Shown here: in pieces, positions 18,681 through 27,175 of the stretch
How positions within the stretch are numbered: position 1 is the stretch's first letter
How the letters are laid out: the number at the start of each line of letters is the position of its first letter
Origin: Sulfomarinibacter sp963733915
Lineage (GTDB): Bacteria; Acidobacteriota; Thermoanaerobaculia; Thermoanaerobaculales; Sulfomarinibacteraceae
Length of the DNA stretch: 64,000 bases
Assembly (NCBI GenBank): GCA_963733915.1
Contig: CAVTEP010000011.1
Span: 496,001 to 560,000 of the forward strand
Reading direction: 5' to 3'
Notes under the pieces: generated by a model
Told to the model about the DNA's origin: nothing
Seen by the model: the letters and a program-made list of their open reading frames with translations, nothing else
Database searches by the model: none
Position numbers and translations under genes: made by a program

Positions 18681-19949
18681 ATGGTACGTGTGACATCCGA
18701 AATCGGACGGCTGCGCAGGGTGTTGGTGCACGAGCCGGGACTCGAGGTGGACCGGATGGTGCCGCCGATGATGGAGGACTTGCTTTTCGATGACATCCTC
18801 TTCGGAGACCGAGCGCGTGACGAACATCGACGCCTCCGCCGACTCCTCCAGCTTCTCGGCATCGAGGTCGTCGAGGCCAACGAAATTCTCGGCGAAGCTC
18901 TGGCGGACGACGAGGCGCGGTCCTGGTTGTGGGAACGGATCCGACCCGAGGCGCCGCTCGAGCTGCGTTCGGTCGGACCGCCGGCGACGGCTGAAGAAGC
19001 GGTTGCGACTGCCGTCGAGGGACTCCTCTCCAGCGACGAAGGTCGAGGCATTGAAATCGGAGACCTCTTTCGGCTGCCGCCGCTGCCAAACTGGTGCTTT
19101 CAGCGTGATCCGCAGGTGATCCTCGGCGAGGGCGTGATCTTCCCGGCGATGGCGACCGCGGCACGGTGGCGCGAAGGATTGCTCACGCGGTGCATCTTTC
19201 GATTTCACCGCGAGCTCGGGGGTACGCCGGTGGTTGTCGACCCGCTCGCCGAGGTTCGGGACTCCGGCCGGTACCTCGGTCCACACCGCCCCAAGCTGGA
19301 GGGCGGCGACGTGCTCGTCCTCTCTCCGGAAGTGGTTGCAATCGGGGTGTCGGAACGGACCAACATGGTGGCGGTGGAGCGTGTGGCCGAGGCCCTCGCC
19401 GGAAGCGATGCGGGGGTCCGCTGGCTCGAGGTGGTGCATGTCCCCTCACGCCGGGCCTACATGCATCTCGATACCGTTTTCACCCCCCTCGATCGCGACG
19501 CCGCGCTGGTGTTTGCGCCGGTGGTCTGCGGCAGCGGGCCGCAGATCGCCGACACCTACGAGATCGATCTCCGATCGGCCGACCTCAGCCCGCAACATCG
19601 GGGTTGCCTGCTGGATGCGCTCGCCAGACGCGGCCTCGATCTCGAACCCGTGCCCTGCGGCGGGGCCGATCCGGTGTCGCAGCAACGCGAACAGTGGACC
19701 GATGGCGCGAATGCCTTCGCCCTCGCCCCCGGGGTAGTGGTGCTGTATGACCGCAACGTCGCCACCGCAGAAGAGCTCGCCCGCAGAGGATTTCGCGTGG
19801 TGGAGGCCGAGGATGTGCTCCTCGGTCGCGAAGAAGTGGCGCTTGACGCCGGTAAGCGCGTGTGTCTGCTCATCGCCAGCAACGAAATCTCCCGCGCCCG
19901 AGGCGGGCCGCACTGTCTGACCCACCCACTGGTCCGCGATGACCTCTAA
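18681..19949 (+). CDS. arcA: Arginine deiminase
   Basis: Hydrolyses arginine to citrulline and ammonia, the first step of the arginine deiminase pathway. The ATG at 18681 follows CAGGAGTACCC. Guanidino-modifying-enzyme motifs are present: NWCFQRDPQVILGEG, KLEGGDVLVL, the catalytic-His block YMHLDTVFT and the C-terminal Cys block ARGGPHCLTHPLVRDDL. At 422 residues it is full length. The carbamate kinase of the same pathway lies 3.4 kb away on the other strand; no ornithine carbamoyltransferase gene is in the window. Being alone on the plus strand, it probably has its own promoter in the hairpin-rich spacer. Confidence 0.9.
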   Translation: MVRVTSEIGRLRRVLVHEPGLEVDRMVPPMMEDLLFDDILFGDRARDEHRRLRRLLQLLGIEVVEANEILGEALADDEARSWLWERIRPEAPLELRSVGPPATAEEAVATAVEGLLSSDEGRGIEIGDLFRLPPLPNWCFQRDPQVILGEGVIFPAMATAARWREGLLTRCIFRFHRELGGTPVVVDPLAEVRDSGRYLGPHRPKLEGGDVLVLSPEVVAIGVSERTNMVAVERVAEALAGSDAGVRWLEVVHVPSRRAYMHLDTVFTPLDRDAALVFAPVVCGSGPQIADTYEIDLRSADLSPQHRGCLLDALARRGLDLEPVPCGGADPVSQQREQWTDGANAFALAPGVVVLYDRNVATAEELARRGFRVVEAEDVLLGREEVALDAGKRVCLLIASNEISRARGGPHCLTHPLVRDDL

Positions 19950-19951
19950 CG

Positions 19952-20082
19952 AGAGTTTTGAGTTTTCGAGTTTTGAGTTTTGAGTTTTGAGTTTTGAGTT
20001 CCCGCCCAACCTCCCCGCTTCGAATGCGGCTGAGGATGAATTCCTAATTCCTCATTCCTGATTCCTCATTCCTGATTCTGAG
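19952..20082. repeat. Heptamer-arm element c, mixed arms
   Basis: About seven GAGTTTT 7-mers follow two bases after the arcA stop, then CCCGCCCAACCTCCCC and a small hairpin (CCGC-ttcgaat-GCGG), then ATTCCTA/ATTCCTC/ATTCCTG 7-mers. The two arms belong to different repeat types and cannot pair, unlike most family members. The right arm encodes the last eleven residues of lpxL. Confidence 0.8.
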
Positions 20083-20973
20083 TTGCTTCCACCGGTCGTG
20101 GTACCAGAGCCACTGCTCGGGGTTCTTTCGGATAGCGGCCTCGAGGATCGCCATGTAGCGAGTCGTCAATTCGACGACGTCCTTCTCCGCCTCGGTCAGT
20201 CCGTCCAGGATCACCGGTTCCTCGTAACGCAGATGATAGTGGCCGGGTGCGTCGCGAACGGCGAAGGCTGGCACCACCGGCGCATTTGTCTTACAGGCGG
20301 CGCGGGCGAGGATCGGGTGGGTCCAGGCCGGGTGGCCGAAGAACGGCACCTCGACCCCCTGGTCGGGATGCACCCGCTGGTCGATGAGGATGCCCACCCC
20401 GCCACCCTGTTTGAGCTGGGCCAGCATCTCGCGTAGGATATTGCGCTTGCCAAACACGTGGTTTCCGTAGAGCTTGCGCAGGCGCTCGAGCTCGATTTCG
20501 AGGAGCGGGTTGTCAAGCGGACGGTTGACCACCGAAAATCCGGCCTCGATCCTGGGCCCGGTAATCAACGCCGCCACCTCCCATGAGCCGATGTGAGCGG
20601 TCAGAAAAAAGGCGCCGTTGCCACGTGCCAGGGCGCGCTCGGCGTTGTGCCAGCCGGAGATCTCGACCGCCGCCTGGAGCTCCCACGGCTGCAAGCGCTG
20701 GATTCGGATCGCGTCGAGGGCGGCACGAGCGAAGTGGCGCGAGACGGCCCGCGCGAGCGCTCGTCGTTCGTCGGCACTCGCATCCGGATAGGCGAGGCCG
20801 AGGTTGAAATCGATGATCTGTCGGCGTCGACCGCTCATCATTGTGAAGATCCCGCCGACCACGTCGCCAACCCGGTCGAGGGCCGACGGCGACAGCAACC
20901 CCGCCAACCCGCGCGCAAAGCGGTAGACCGCGTACTCCAGGCGGTTCCGGAGGGCCGATCGATTCTTAGTCAC
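20044..20973 (-). CDS. lpxL: Lipid A lauroyl/myristoyl acyltransferase (LpxL/HtrB family)
   Basis: Adds a secondary acyl chain to Kdo-lipid A at the inner membrane. The GTG at 20973 overlaps the lpxK stop (GTGA). The LPLAT motif appears as FFLTAHIGSWEVAAL (HX4-type catalytic block), with GVGILIDQRVHPDQGVEVPFFGHPAWTH and NPEQWLWYHDRWK near the end. Its 309 residues match the family. The C-terminal RIRNEESGMRN is encoded by heptamer element c, so the natural terminus was probably just after the RWK block. Confidence 0.92.
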   Translation of the reverse strand: MTKNRSALRNRLEYAVYRFARGLAGLLSPSALDRVGDVVGGIFTMMSGRRRQIIDFNLGLAYPDASADERRALARAVSRHFARAALDAIRIQRLQPWELQAAVEISGWHNAERALARGNGAFFLTAHIGSWEVAALITGPRIEAGFSVVNRPLDNPLLEIELERLRKLYGNHVFGKRNILREMLAQLKQGGGVGILIDQRVHPDQGVEVPFFGHPAWTHPILARAACKTNAPVVPAFAVRDAPGHYHLRYEEPVILDGLTEAEKDVVELTTRYMAILEAAIRKNPEQWLWYHDRWKQLRIRNEESGMRN

Positions 20974-21989
20974 GACCGAATCTCCGGCAAAAGCCGCCAG
21001 AGTCCGTTCCAGCTGCCCTCGACTGGCTCCACTACCGCCTCCACCACCCATGCCGCGCCGCCGGTTGGCAGCTTGACCGCGTCCTTGGCTGTCGTGACCG
21101 GAACCGCACCGGCATCGGCGGCGGCCGCTGTGAGCTCGGCCACCTCGTGATCGGTATAGACGTGGTGGTCCGGAAACCAGCGCGTCGAGACGATCTCGGC
21201 GCCAGCTTCGGCAAGGGTCGCGGCAAAACCACCGGGCCGCCCCAGGGCGGCGAAGGCCACCACCCTCCTGCCTTTGAGCACACTCGGCTCCTGCCACCCC
21301 TCGTCCGGCAGACGCACCCGCGAAGGACGCAGCCGAGACACGAAGACCTGGAGCCGCGGTGCGACCCGGTCGAGGGTCTTTTCGATTTCGGCGGCCACCG
21401 GACGCCAGTCGGACGGGGTCTTCGTGATCACCACCGCATCCGCCCGTTCGAGCGCGGTCACGGGTTCTCGGAGCCGGCCCCGCGGTGGCAGCCGGCCGCC
21501 GCCCCAGGGATCGCCGGCGTCGATCACGACCAGGTCGAGATCCCGCTCGAGCCGCAGGTGTTGAAAACCATCATCGAGCAGCACGACGTCCGCTCCCAGT
21601 CGCTGCGCCTCCGCGCCTCCGCGCACTCGGTCCGCATCCACGACCACCGGCACTCCCGGCAATCGGCGCGCGATCTCGAGCGCTTCGTCGCCGACCTCGG
21701 CGACACCTTGGCGCGGTTCCGGACCCATCACCACGACCTGACGATCTTCGAGCCGTTTGTAGCCGCGAGTCAACACCGCCGGCCGGCGCCCCAAACGGGT
21801 CAGGTCGCGGGCAAGAGCGATCACTGTCGGGGTCTTGCCGGTGCCGCCGAAGCTCAGATTGCCAACCGAGACGACCGGCACCTCAAGCCGCGTGCTCCGC
21901 ATCCAACCGCGGCGGTAGGCCGCGGTGCGCGCGAACACCGCCCCTCGATAGATGGGCGCCAACGGCAGCAGGAGGTAGCGCCAGGCCAC
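20970..21989 (-). CDS. lpxK: Tetraacyldisaccharide 4'-kinase
   Basis: Phosphorylates the lipid A disaccharide precursor at the 4' position. GTG start at 21989, two bases after the waaA stop. An N-terminal membrane-associated segment is followed by VPVVSVGNLSFGGTGKTPTVIAL (Walker A GGTGKT), then VVLLDDGFQHLRLERDLDLVVIDA, a strong LpxK block, and HHVYTDHEVAELT. The protein has 339 residues. It lies in the tightly packed run waaA-lpxK-lpxL. Confidence 0.95.
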   Translation of the reverse strand: MAWRYLLLPLAPIYRGAVFARTAAYRRGWMRSTRLEVPVVSVGNLSFGGTGKTPTVIALARDLTRLGRRPAVLTRGYKRLEDRQVVVMGPEPRQGVAEVGDEALEIARRLPGVPVVVDADRVRGGAEAQRLGADVVLLDDGFQHLRLERDLDLVVIDAGDPWGGGRLPPRGRLREPVTALERADAVVITKTPSDWRPVAAEIEKTLDRVAPRLQVFVSRLRPSRVRLPDEGWQEPSVLKGRRVVAFAALGRPGGFAATLAEAGAEIVSTRWFPDHHVYTDHEVAELTAAAADAGAVPVTTAKDAVKLPTGGAAWVVEAVVEPVEGSWNGLWRLLPEIRS

Positions 21990-21991
21990 GA

Positions 21992-23281
21992 TCAGTTCCC
22001 CCCGATGAGACCGAGGAGGGCATTGACGGTGCGCTCGGTCGCCCCGCGGTTGCGCTCGATCACCTCGCGCCCCGCCTTGCCTGCGGCAGCCGCGAACGCG
22101 GGTTCGTCAAGCCATGCCGCCGCCGCCGCCCTGAACTCACCGACGTCTGCAACCAGCCGCGCGCCACCCGCCGCCGTCAGCTCGTCGTAGACCTCGCGGA
22201 AGTTGTGAACGTGAACGCCGCTGAGGGTCGGGACGCCCCACACCGCCGGTTCGAGGGGATTGTGGCCGCCGGTCGGCACCAGCGACCCGCCGATGAACGC
22301 GATCCGGGCGAGGCGGTAGGCGCGGGCGAGCTCGCCGATGGTGTCGATGAGGAAGGCATCAGTCGCGGCGGGCAACGGGCCGGCGCTGCTGCACCGCCCG
22401 AAAACGAGACCGCGGTCGCTGAGCAGACGCGCGACCGATTCGAAGCGTTCCGGATGGCGGGGCGCCACGATCACAAACGGTGCGGTGCCGTTGGCGCCAA
22501 GGTCTGCAAGCGCATTGAGAACCAGGGCCTCCTCGCCCTCCATGGTGGAACCGGCAATGACGATCGGCCGTTGGCCGGCCGCTTTCAGGACCTCGTGCTC
22601 CCATTCGAGGGGCCGCTCATCACCGACGATGTCGTACTTGATGTTGCCGGCGATGACGATGCGATCGGTCGGAATCCCGAGCCCCGCAAAACGCTCTGCG
22701 TCGGCCGAGGTCCTGGCAAGCACCAAGGTCAAGGGCTCGAGCAACGAGTGCAGCGGTCCGGCGGCGCGCCGGTACCCGGCATAGGACCTCGGCGAAAGCC
22801 GTGCGTTGACGACCGCCACCGGCACCGCCCGTTTGAAGGCCTGGTGGAGCATCTCGGGCCAGAGCTCGGTCTCCACGAGCACCACGAGGCGCGGACGGGC
22901 GGCGGAGAAGACGCGGCTCACCGGCCCGGCGAGGTCGATGGGACACGGAAAGACGGGCAGCCGGTCGCCCATGGTTCGCCGGGCGAGGTCGAGCCCGGTC
23001 GCGGTGGTCGCGGAGAGAAACAGGGGCAAACCGGGAGACCGCCGTTCGAGCTCGGCGACGAGCCGGCGCGCAATCTCGACTTCGCCCACGGATACGGCCT
23101 GGATCCAGACGCCGGCTGTCGGAAGCTCGGGCAGCCCGCGACCGAGGCGGTCACGGAACCGCGGCCTACTCTTTCCGGCAAGCCATTGGCGGAGCTTGAG
23201 CACCGGCGCCGCCAGAGGAAGCAGGCCGCACATCAGCGCCCTGTAGAACCAAAGACTCGGGCTTGTCCGTAATCTCACCAC
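21992..23281 (-). CDS. waaA: 3-deoxy-D-manno-octulosonic acid (Kdo) transferase
   Basis: Transfers Kdo to lipid IVA from CMP-Kdo. I start it at the GTG at 23281 (a second GTG follows at once), giving 429 residues; a longer frame upstream shows no similarity. It has the GT30 features WIQAVSVGEVEIARRLVAELE, VLVETELWPEMLHQAFKRAVPVAVVNARLS, the glycosyltransferase block FIVAPRHPERFE in variant form and GGSLVPTGGHNPLEPA. It begins the lipid A operon with lpxK and lpxL. Confidence 0.94.
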   Translation of the reverse strand: MVRLRTSPSLWFYRALMCGLLPLAAPVLKLRQWLAGKSRPRFRDRLGRGLPELPTAGVWIQAVSVGEVEIARRLVAELERRSPGLPLFLSATTATGLDLARRTMGDRLPVFPCPIDLAGPVSRVFSAARPRLVVLVETELWPEMLHQAFKRAVPVAVVNARLSPRSYAGYRRAAGPLHSLLEPLTLVLARTSADAERFAGLGIPTDRIVIAGNIKYDIVGDERPLEWEHEVLKAAGQRPIVIAGSTMEGEEALVLNALADLGANGTAPFVIVAPRHPERFESVARLLSDRGLVFGRCSSAGPLPAATDAFLIDTIGELARAYRLARIAFIGGSLVPTGGHNPLEPAVWGVPTLSGVHVHNFREVYDELTAAGGARLVADVGEFRAAAAAWLDEPAFAAAAGKAGREVIERNRGATERTVNALLGLIGGN

Positions 23282-23376
23282 GCCGCCTAGGATAAACCAA
23301 CGCCGTGACCGCGACGAACAGCGATTGCAGCTCTCGGGCTTTTCAAACCATCGGTTCCGCGGCGATGCAGATGGGA

Positions 23377-24384
23377 TCAGGCCAGCGTCGCGTACTCGAC
23401 ATCGCCTTCGGGCACGAGAAAGGTGCCGGCGCGGCCTTCGAGGGCGCGTTTCAGACTGTCCTCGTCGGTGATCAGCACCTCCTTGCCGGTCGATTCGACG
23501 AAGTCGATCGAAGCCCGAACCTTGGGTCCCATCGAACCCGGCGGGAACTGGTGCGAGGCCATCATCTCCTTGGCCCGGGCCACCGGCAGGCGGCGTATCC
23601 ACCGTTGGTTGGGGCGGCCGAAGTGTTCGGCGATCATCTGCACCTGCGTGAGAACGATGAAAAGGTCGGCGGCGAGCTCACGGGCCAGGATCGAGGCCAC
23701 GTAATCCTTGTCGATCACCGCCTCGATGCCGCGGTAGTAGCCGCCGACGTCTTGATAAACGGGGACTCCACCGCCGCCGCCCGCAACCAGCACGGCGCCG
23801 CTCTCCACCAGGCGCTTGAGGAGATGGCTGCCAAGAATCCGCTTCGGCATCGGCGAGGCCACGACCTTGCGCCAACCGCGGCCGGCGTCTTCGACCATCT
23901 TCCAACCGTGCTCCTGCATCAGCAGGTTGGCGCGATATGCGGTGAAGTAGGGCCCGACCGGTTTGGTCGGGTTGTCGAAGGCAGGATCGTCCCGGTCCAC
24001 CACCACCTCGGTGAGCACTGCGGCGATCTCTTTCTCGATCTGTTCCTCGTGCAACCGGTTGCGGAGCTGGTTGGCGAGCATGTAGCCCATCGAACCCTGG
24101 GTCTGGGCCACCGCAATCTCGAGCGACTGCGGCGGGATCTTGGTGATCGCCTCCTCGACCTGGATCATGATGTTTCCCACCTGCGGGCCGTTGCCGTGAA
24201 CGATGGCGAGCTCGTAACCGCGGTGAATGATCTCGACGAGCCAGCGGGTGGCCTTCCAGCTCAGGGTGAACTGCTCCTCCTGGGTCCCGTGGTCCTGGGG
24301 CCTGAGCAACGCGTTGCCGCCAAAGGCGATCACCGCCACACGATGCTGCTTGCCATCGAGCTCGATTTTGCTCGTGCCTGCCAT
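23377..24384 (-). CDS. arcC: Carbamate kinase
   Basis: Makes ATP from carbamoyl phosphate and ADP, the last step of the arginine deiminase pathway. The ATG at 24384 follows GGGAGGCCCTC; the longer frame passes through repeat element d and is rejected. Amino-acid-kinase blocks are VAVIAFGGNALL, AIVHGNGPQVGN, AVAQTQGSMGYMLANQL, RRVVASPMPKRI-like KVVASPMPKRI, VLVAGGGGGVPV and IDKDYVASILAREL. The 335 residues are slightly longer than most. It follows the lipid A genes at 95 bases. Confidence 0.93.
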   Translation of the reverse strand: MAGTSKIELDGKQHRVAVIAFGGNALLRPQDHGTQEEQFTLSWKATRWLVEIIHRGYELAIVHGNGPQVGNIMIQVEEAITKIPPQSLEIAVAQTQGSMGYMLANQLRNRLHEEQIEKEIAAVLTEVVVDRDDPAFDNPTKPVGPYFTAYRANLLMQEHGWKMVEDAGRGWRKVVASPMPKRILGSHLLKRLVESGAVLVAGGGGGVPVYQDVGGYYRGIEAVIDKDYVASILARELAADLFIVLTQVQMIAEHFGRPNQRWIRRLPVARAKEMMASHQFPPGSMGPKVRASIDFVESTGKEVLITDEDSLKRALEGRAGTFLVPEGDVEYATLA

Positions 24385-24459
24385 GAGGGCCTCCCACCCC
24401 GCGCCCGCGCGGAAAAAGCCATTGTCCGGTCGAGCGTTGATCGTGTCAACAGAGAAGGA

Positions 24460-24580
24460 CAATTCTGAATTCTCCATTCTCAATTTCCGCCCGCCCTCCC
24501 CACGCGATCGTCGGCATCGCCTCCGCCCGAGCCTTCGAAGTGGAGGTGGAGGCGGATGGGAATTGAGAATTGAAAATTCG
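24460..24580. repeat. Heptamer-arm inverted repeat element d
   Basis: Left arm AATTCTG, AATTCTC, CATTCTC, AATTTCC, then CCGCCCGCCCTCCCC; right side GGAGGTGGAGGCGG, then GGGAATT, GAGAATT, GAAAATT. The arms are complementary. It ends eight bases from the prmC stop codon. Confidence 0.8.
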
Positions 24581-24587
24581 CGGCGTG

Positions 24588-25421
24588 TTATCGCGGCTGC
24601 AACACGACGACGCGCTCGCACCCGCCGGGGTCCCTCAGGCGACGGGCCACCGCAAGGTCCGCGGCCGAGGCAAGCTCCGCCACAGCGCCGGCCTGACCGT
24701 CACCGATCTCGAGCACCGCACCGCCACATCGACGCAGGAGCCGCTGAAGATCGGCGATCAGCGCCCGTACGAAATCGAGGCCGTCGCAACCGCCGTTGAG
24801 CGCCGCCCGCGGATCGTGGCGGACTTCGACAGGCAGGCGGTCGAGATCCCCGGTCGGCACGTACGGGAGATTTGCTACCACGAGATCCCAGGGCGGGTCA
24901 ACGGCGGTCGCCAAATCGCCGAGCCACAATGTGAGCTCGACGCCATGCCTCTCTGCGTTGCGCCGTGCCACCGCCAGCGCCGGCGGTGAACGATCGACCG
25001 CACTCACCCGCCAACCCGGCCTCTCGGCGGCAAGGGTGATAGCGAGACAGCCCGAACCGATTCCGACATCGAGCACCCGCGCCTCGGCCGGCAGCAGGAG
25101 TTCGAGCGCCGTCTCGACCACCAGCTCGGTCTCCGGCCGCGGCACCAGTACGTCCGGATTGACTTCAAATTGGCGGCCCCAGAATGGACACTCGCCGGTC
25201 AGGTGGTGGGCCGGCTCGCCGGCTGCTCGTCGCTCGAGCCAATCACGAAAGCGACCCTCGACCTCTGCCGGCACCTCGCGTTCGGGATGGAGTTTGAGGG
25301 TGATTTCGTCCACCCCCCACGCGGCGCCAAGCAACCAGGCCGCCTCCCGCCCCGGATCGGGGATTCCTTCCCTTGGCGGAAGCATCGCGGTAGCGATTTG
25401 GAGCGCCTCTTTGACGGTCAC
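24588..25421 (-). CDS. prmC: Peptide chain release factor N5-glutamine methyltransferase
   Basis: Methylates the Gln of the GGQ motif in release factors. GTG start at 25421. The N-terminal helical domain ends near HHLTGECPFWGRQFEVNPDV, then VLVPRPETELVVE, the SAM-binding VLDVGIGSGCLAITLA, and VVANLPYVPTGDL. The catalytic tetrad reads NLPY rather than the usual NPPY. The 277 residues are normal. Its substrate gene prfA lies upstream on the same strand, supporting the assignment. Confidence 0.92.
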   Translation of the reverse strand: MTVKEALQIATAMLPPREGIPDPGREAAWLLGAAWGVDEITLKLHPEREVPAEVEGRFRDWLERRAAGEPAHHLTGECPFWGRQFEVNPDVLVPRPETELVVETALELLLPAEARVLDVGIGSGCLAITLAAERPGWRVSAVDRSPPALAVARRNAERHGVELTLWLGDLATAVDPPWDLVVANLPYVPTGDLDRLPVEVRHDPRAALNGGCDGLDFVRALIADLQRLLRRCGGAVLEIGDGQAGAVAELASAADLAVARRLRDPGGCERVVVLQPR

Positions 25422-25445
25422 GAATGGAGTCTGTTCGACGGCTTC

Positions 25446-25550
25446 GGAATTCGGATTTCGGAATCCGGTTTTTTCCCCAACCCCCCGACGTTACGGTCGC
25501 CGGGTGGGCCGGGGGAAATTCAGAATTGAGAATTGAGAATTGAGAATTGC
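25446..25550. repeat. Heptamer-arm inverted repeat element e
   Basis: The left arm is GGAATTC, GGATTTC, GGAATCC; the core is CCCCAACCCCCC, a loop and GGGTGGGCCGGGGG; the right arm is AGAATTG repeated four times. The prfA stop codon begins 18 bases further on. Confidence 0.8.
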
Positions 25551-25567
25551 CATCGCTCGTCTCGCCT

Positions 25568-26638
25568 TCAGCTCAGTTCCTCTTTCAGCCGTTTGGCTTG
25601 GAACTCTGCAATCACCGGTTCCAGCAACAAATCGAGCTCGCCCTCGAGAATCTCCGACAAGCGGTGGACGGTGAGCCCGACCCGGTGGTCGGTGACCCTC
25701 CCCTGGGGGAAGTTGTAGGTGCGGATTTTCTCCGACCGGTCGCCGGATCCGATTTTCGAACGGCGGTCGGCCGCGCGCTCGGCATCACGTTCGCGCTCCT
25801 CGATTTCCTTGAGCCGGGCCTTGAGGACCCGCAGGGCCTTGGCCCGGTTCTGGATCTGGGACTTCTCATCCTGGCATGAGACAACCAGGCCGCTCGGCAG
25901 ATGGGTGATGCGGACCGCCGAATAGGTGGTGTTGACGCTCTGGCCGCCCGGTCCCGAGGAGCAGAAGCGGTCGATGCGGAGGTCTCTTTCGGCAACCGCG
26001 ATCTCAACCTCCTCGGCCTCGGGCAACACGGCCACCGTCGCCGCCGAGGTGTGGATCCGACCCGACGCCTCGGTCGCCGGCACCCGCTGCACACGGTGAA
26101 CGCCAGACTCGTACTTGAGGCGCGAGTAGGCGCCGTCGCCCTCGATCACCGCGACCGCTTCCTTGATGCCGCCGAGACCGGTTTCGGACGAGTCGATCAG
26201 GGACATCTTCCAACGCTGTGACTCCGCGTATCGTCCGTACATGCGCAGGAGTTCGCCGGCAAAAAGTGCGGCTTCTCCACCGCCGGTGCCGGCACGGATC
26301 TCGAGGACAATGTTGCGACGGTCATTCGGGTCGGCCGGCAGGAGCAGAAGCTTGAGTCGCTCTTCGATCTCGGTCAGACGCGAGCTGAGCTCGTCGGCCT
26401 CGATCTCGGCCATCTGTCGCATCTCGTCGTCATTCGCCTCGGTCACGATCTCCCGGGCGCCATCGAGCTCAGCCGAAACCCTGAGGTATTCACGATAGGC
26501 GGATACCGCCGGTTCGAGCTCGGCCAGCTTCTGCGCCACCACCCGCGATTTGTTGGGATCGACCGCGATCTCAGGGTCGGCCTGCTGCATTTGCAGTTCG
26601 TGGTGTTTTTTCGCGATTTTTTCGAGCCGTTCCAGCAT
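25568..26638 (-). CDS. prfA: Peptide chain release factor 1
   Basis: Terminates translation at UAA and UAG. The ATG at 26638 gives 356 residues, full RF1 length. Domain 2 carries RVPATEASGRIHTSAATVAV, where PAT is the RF1 tripeptide anticodon variant of PxT. The GGQ loop is SSGPGGQSVNTTYSAVRITH, and RTYNFPQGRVTDHRVGLT follows. prmC lies downstream on the same strand, as in many bacteria, here separated by heptamer element e. Confidence 0.97.
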   Translation of the reverse strand: MLERLEKIAKKHHELQMQQADPEIAVDPNKSRVVAQKLAELEPAVSAYREYLRVSAELDGAREIVTEANDDEMRQMAEIEADELSSRLTEIEERLKLLLLPADPNDRRNIVLEIRAGTGGGEAALFAGELLRMYGRYAESQRWKMSLIDSSETGLGGIKEAVAVIEGDGAYSRLKYESGVHRVQRVPATEASGRIHTSAATVAVLPEAEEVEIAVAERDLRIDRFCSSGPGGQSVNTTYSAVRITHLPSGLVVSCQDEKSQIQNRAKALRVLKARLKEIEERERDAERAADRRSKIGSGDRSEKIRTYNFPQGRVTDHRVGLTVHRLSEILEGELDLLLEPVIAEFQAKRLKEELS

Positions 26639-26684
26639 GATGCCCCATCTCCATCCGATCCTAACCCACTCACGTTATCTTCAG

Positions 26685-26747
26685 ACAAAACGAAACCCGC
26701 GCGGACTCGAGGTCTCGCGCGGGTTGCAGGGCCGCCCGAGGGCGGCC
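26685..26747 (-). terminator. Intrinsic terminator(s) after rpmE
   Basis: Read on the minus strand, GGCCGCCC/GGGCGGCC (26730-26747) forms a first hairpin. Then AACCCGCGCG (26716-26725) pairs perfectly with CGCGCGGGTT (26694-26703), followed by TCGTTTTG. The second hairpin with its T-run is a standard terminator between rpmE and prfA. Confidence 0.85.
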
Positions 26748-26755
26748 GGGATGAG

Positions 26756-26968
26756 CTACTCGGCGCTGGCGGTTTTGCCGTACCGGCGCTCGAATTTTTC
26801 GACCATGCCGGCGGTGTCGACCAGCTTCTGCTTGCCGGTGTAAAACGGGTGGCAGGCGCTGCAGATTTCGAGGCGCAGGTCGGTTTTGGTCGACCTCGTC
26901 GTAAAGGTGTTGCCACACGCGCAACGAACCTCGATCTCGTTGTACTCGGGATGGACTCCGGCTTTCAT
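26756..26968 (-). CDS. rpmE: 50S ribosomal protein L31, zinc-binding form
   Basis: A 70-residue ribosomal protein of the large subunit. It opens MKAGVHPEYNEIEVRCACGN and has the zinc ligands CxC and CSACHPFYTGKQK, so it is the C+ (zinc) form. RFERRYG-type VEKFERRYGK lies near the end. It forms its own transcription unit closed by a strong terminator. Confidence 0.97.
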   Translation of the reverse strand: MKAGVHPEYNEIEVRCACGNTFTTRSTKTDLRLEICSACHPFYTGKQKLVDTAGMVEKFERRYGKTASAE

Positions 26969-27055
26969 CTCGTACCTCCGCTCGGCCGCTCGGACCGAGG
27001 ACGCAGGATTCTACACCGAAATGACATCAGGCGCAAGCCCCACAACGATAACAAT

Positions 27056-27163
27056 AAGGAATGAGGAGTCAGGAATTAGGAATCCCCCACCGCCTCCGCA
27101 TTGAATTGGGGGGTTGGGGGCGGGTGGGCGGCATTCCTCAGTCCTCATTCCTCATTCCTAATT
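27056..27163. repeat. Heptamer-arm inverted repeat element f, with G-quadruplex core
   Basis: Left arm AAGGAAT, GAGGAGT, CAGGAAT, TAGGAAT; core CCCCCACCGCCTCCGC, loop, then G-runs at 27108-27113, 27116-27120, 27122-27124 and 27126-27128 with 1-2 nt loops, a canonical quadruplex motif on the plus strand; right arm CTCAGTC, CTCATTC, CTCATTC, CTAATTG. The citF stop codon begins 13 bases beyond it. Confidence 0.85.
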
Positions 27164-27175
27164 GGCGAGTCGATG

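Noticed and set aside
21485..23272. 595-codon plus-strand frame opposite lpxK and waaA
   Set aside because: Low-complexity Arg/Pro-rich shadow spanning two recognisable minus-strand genes.
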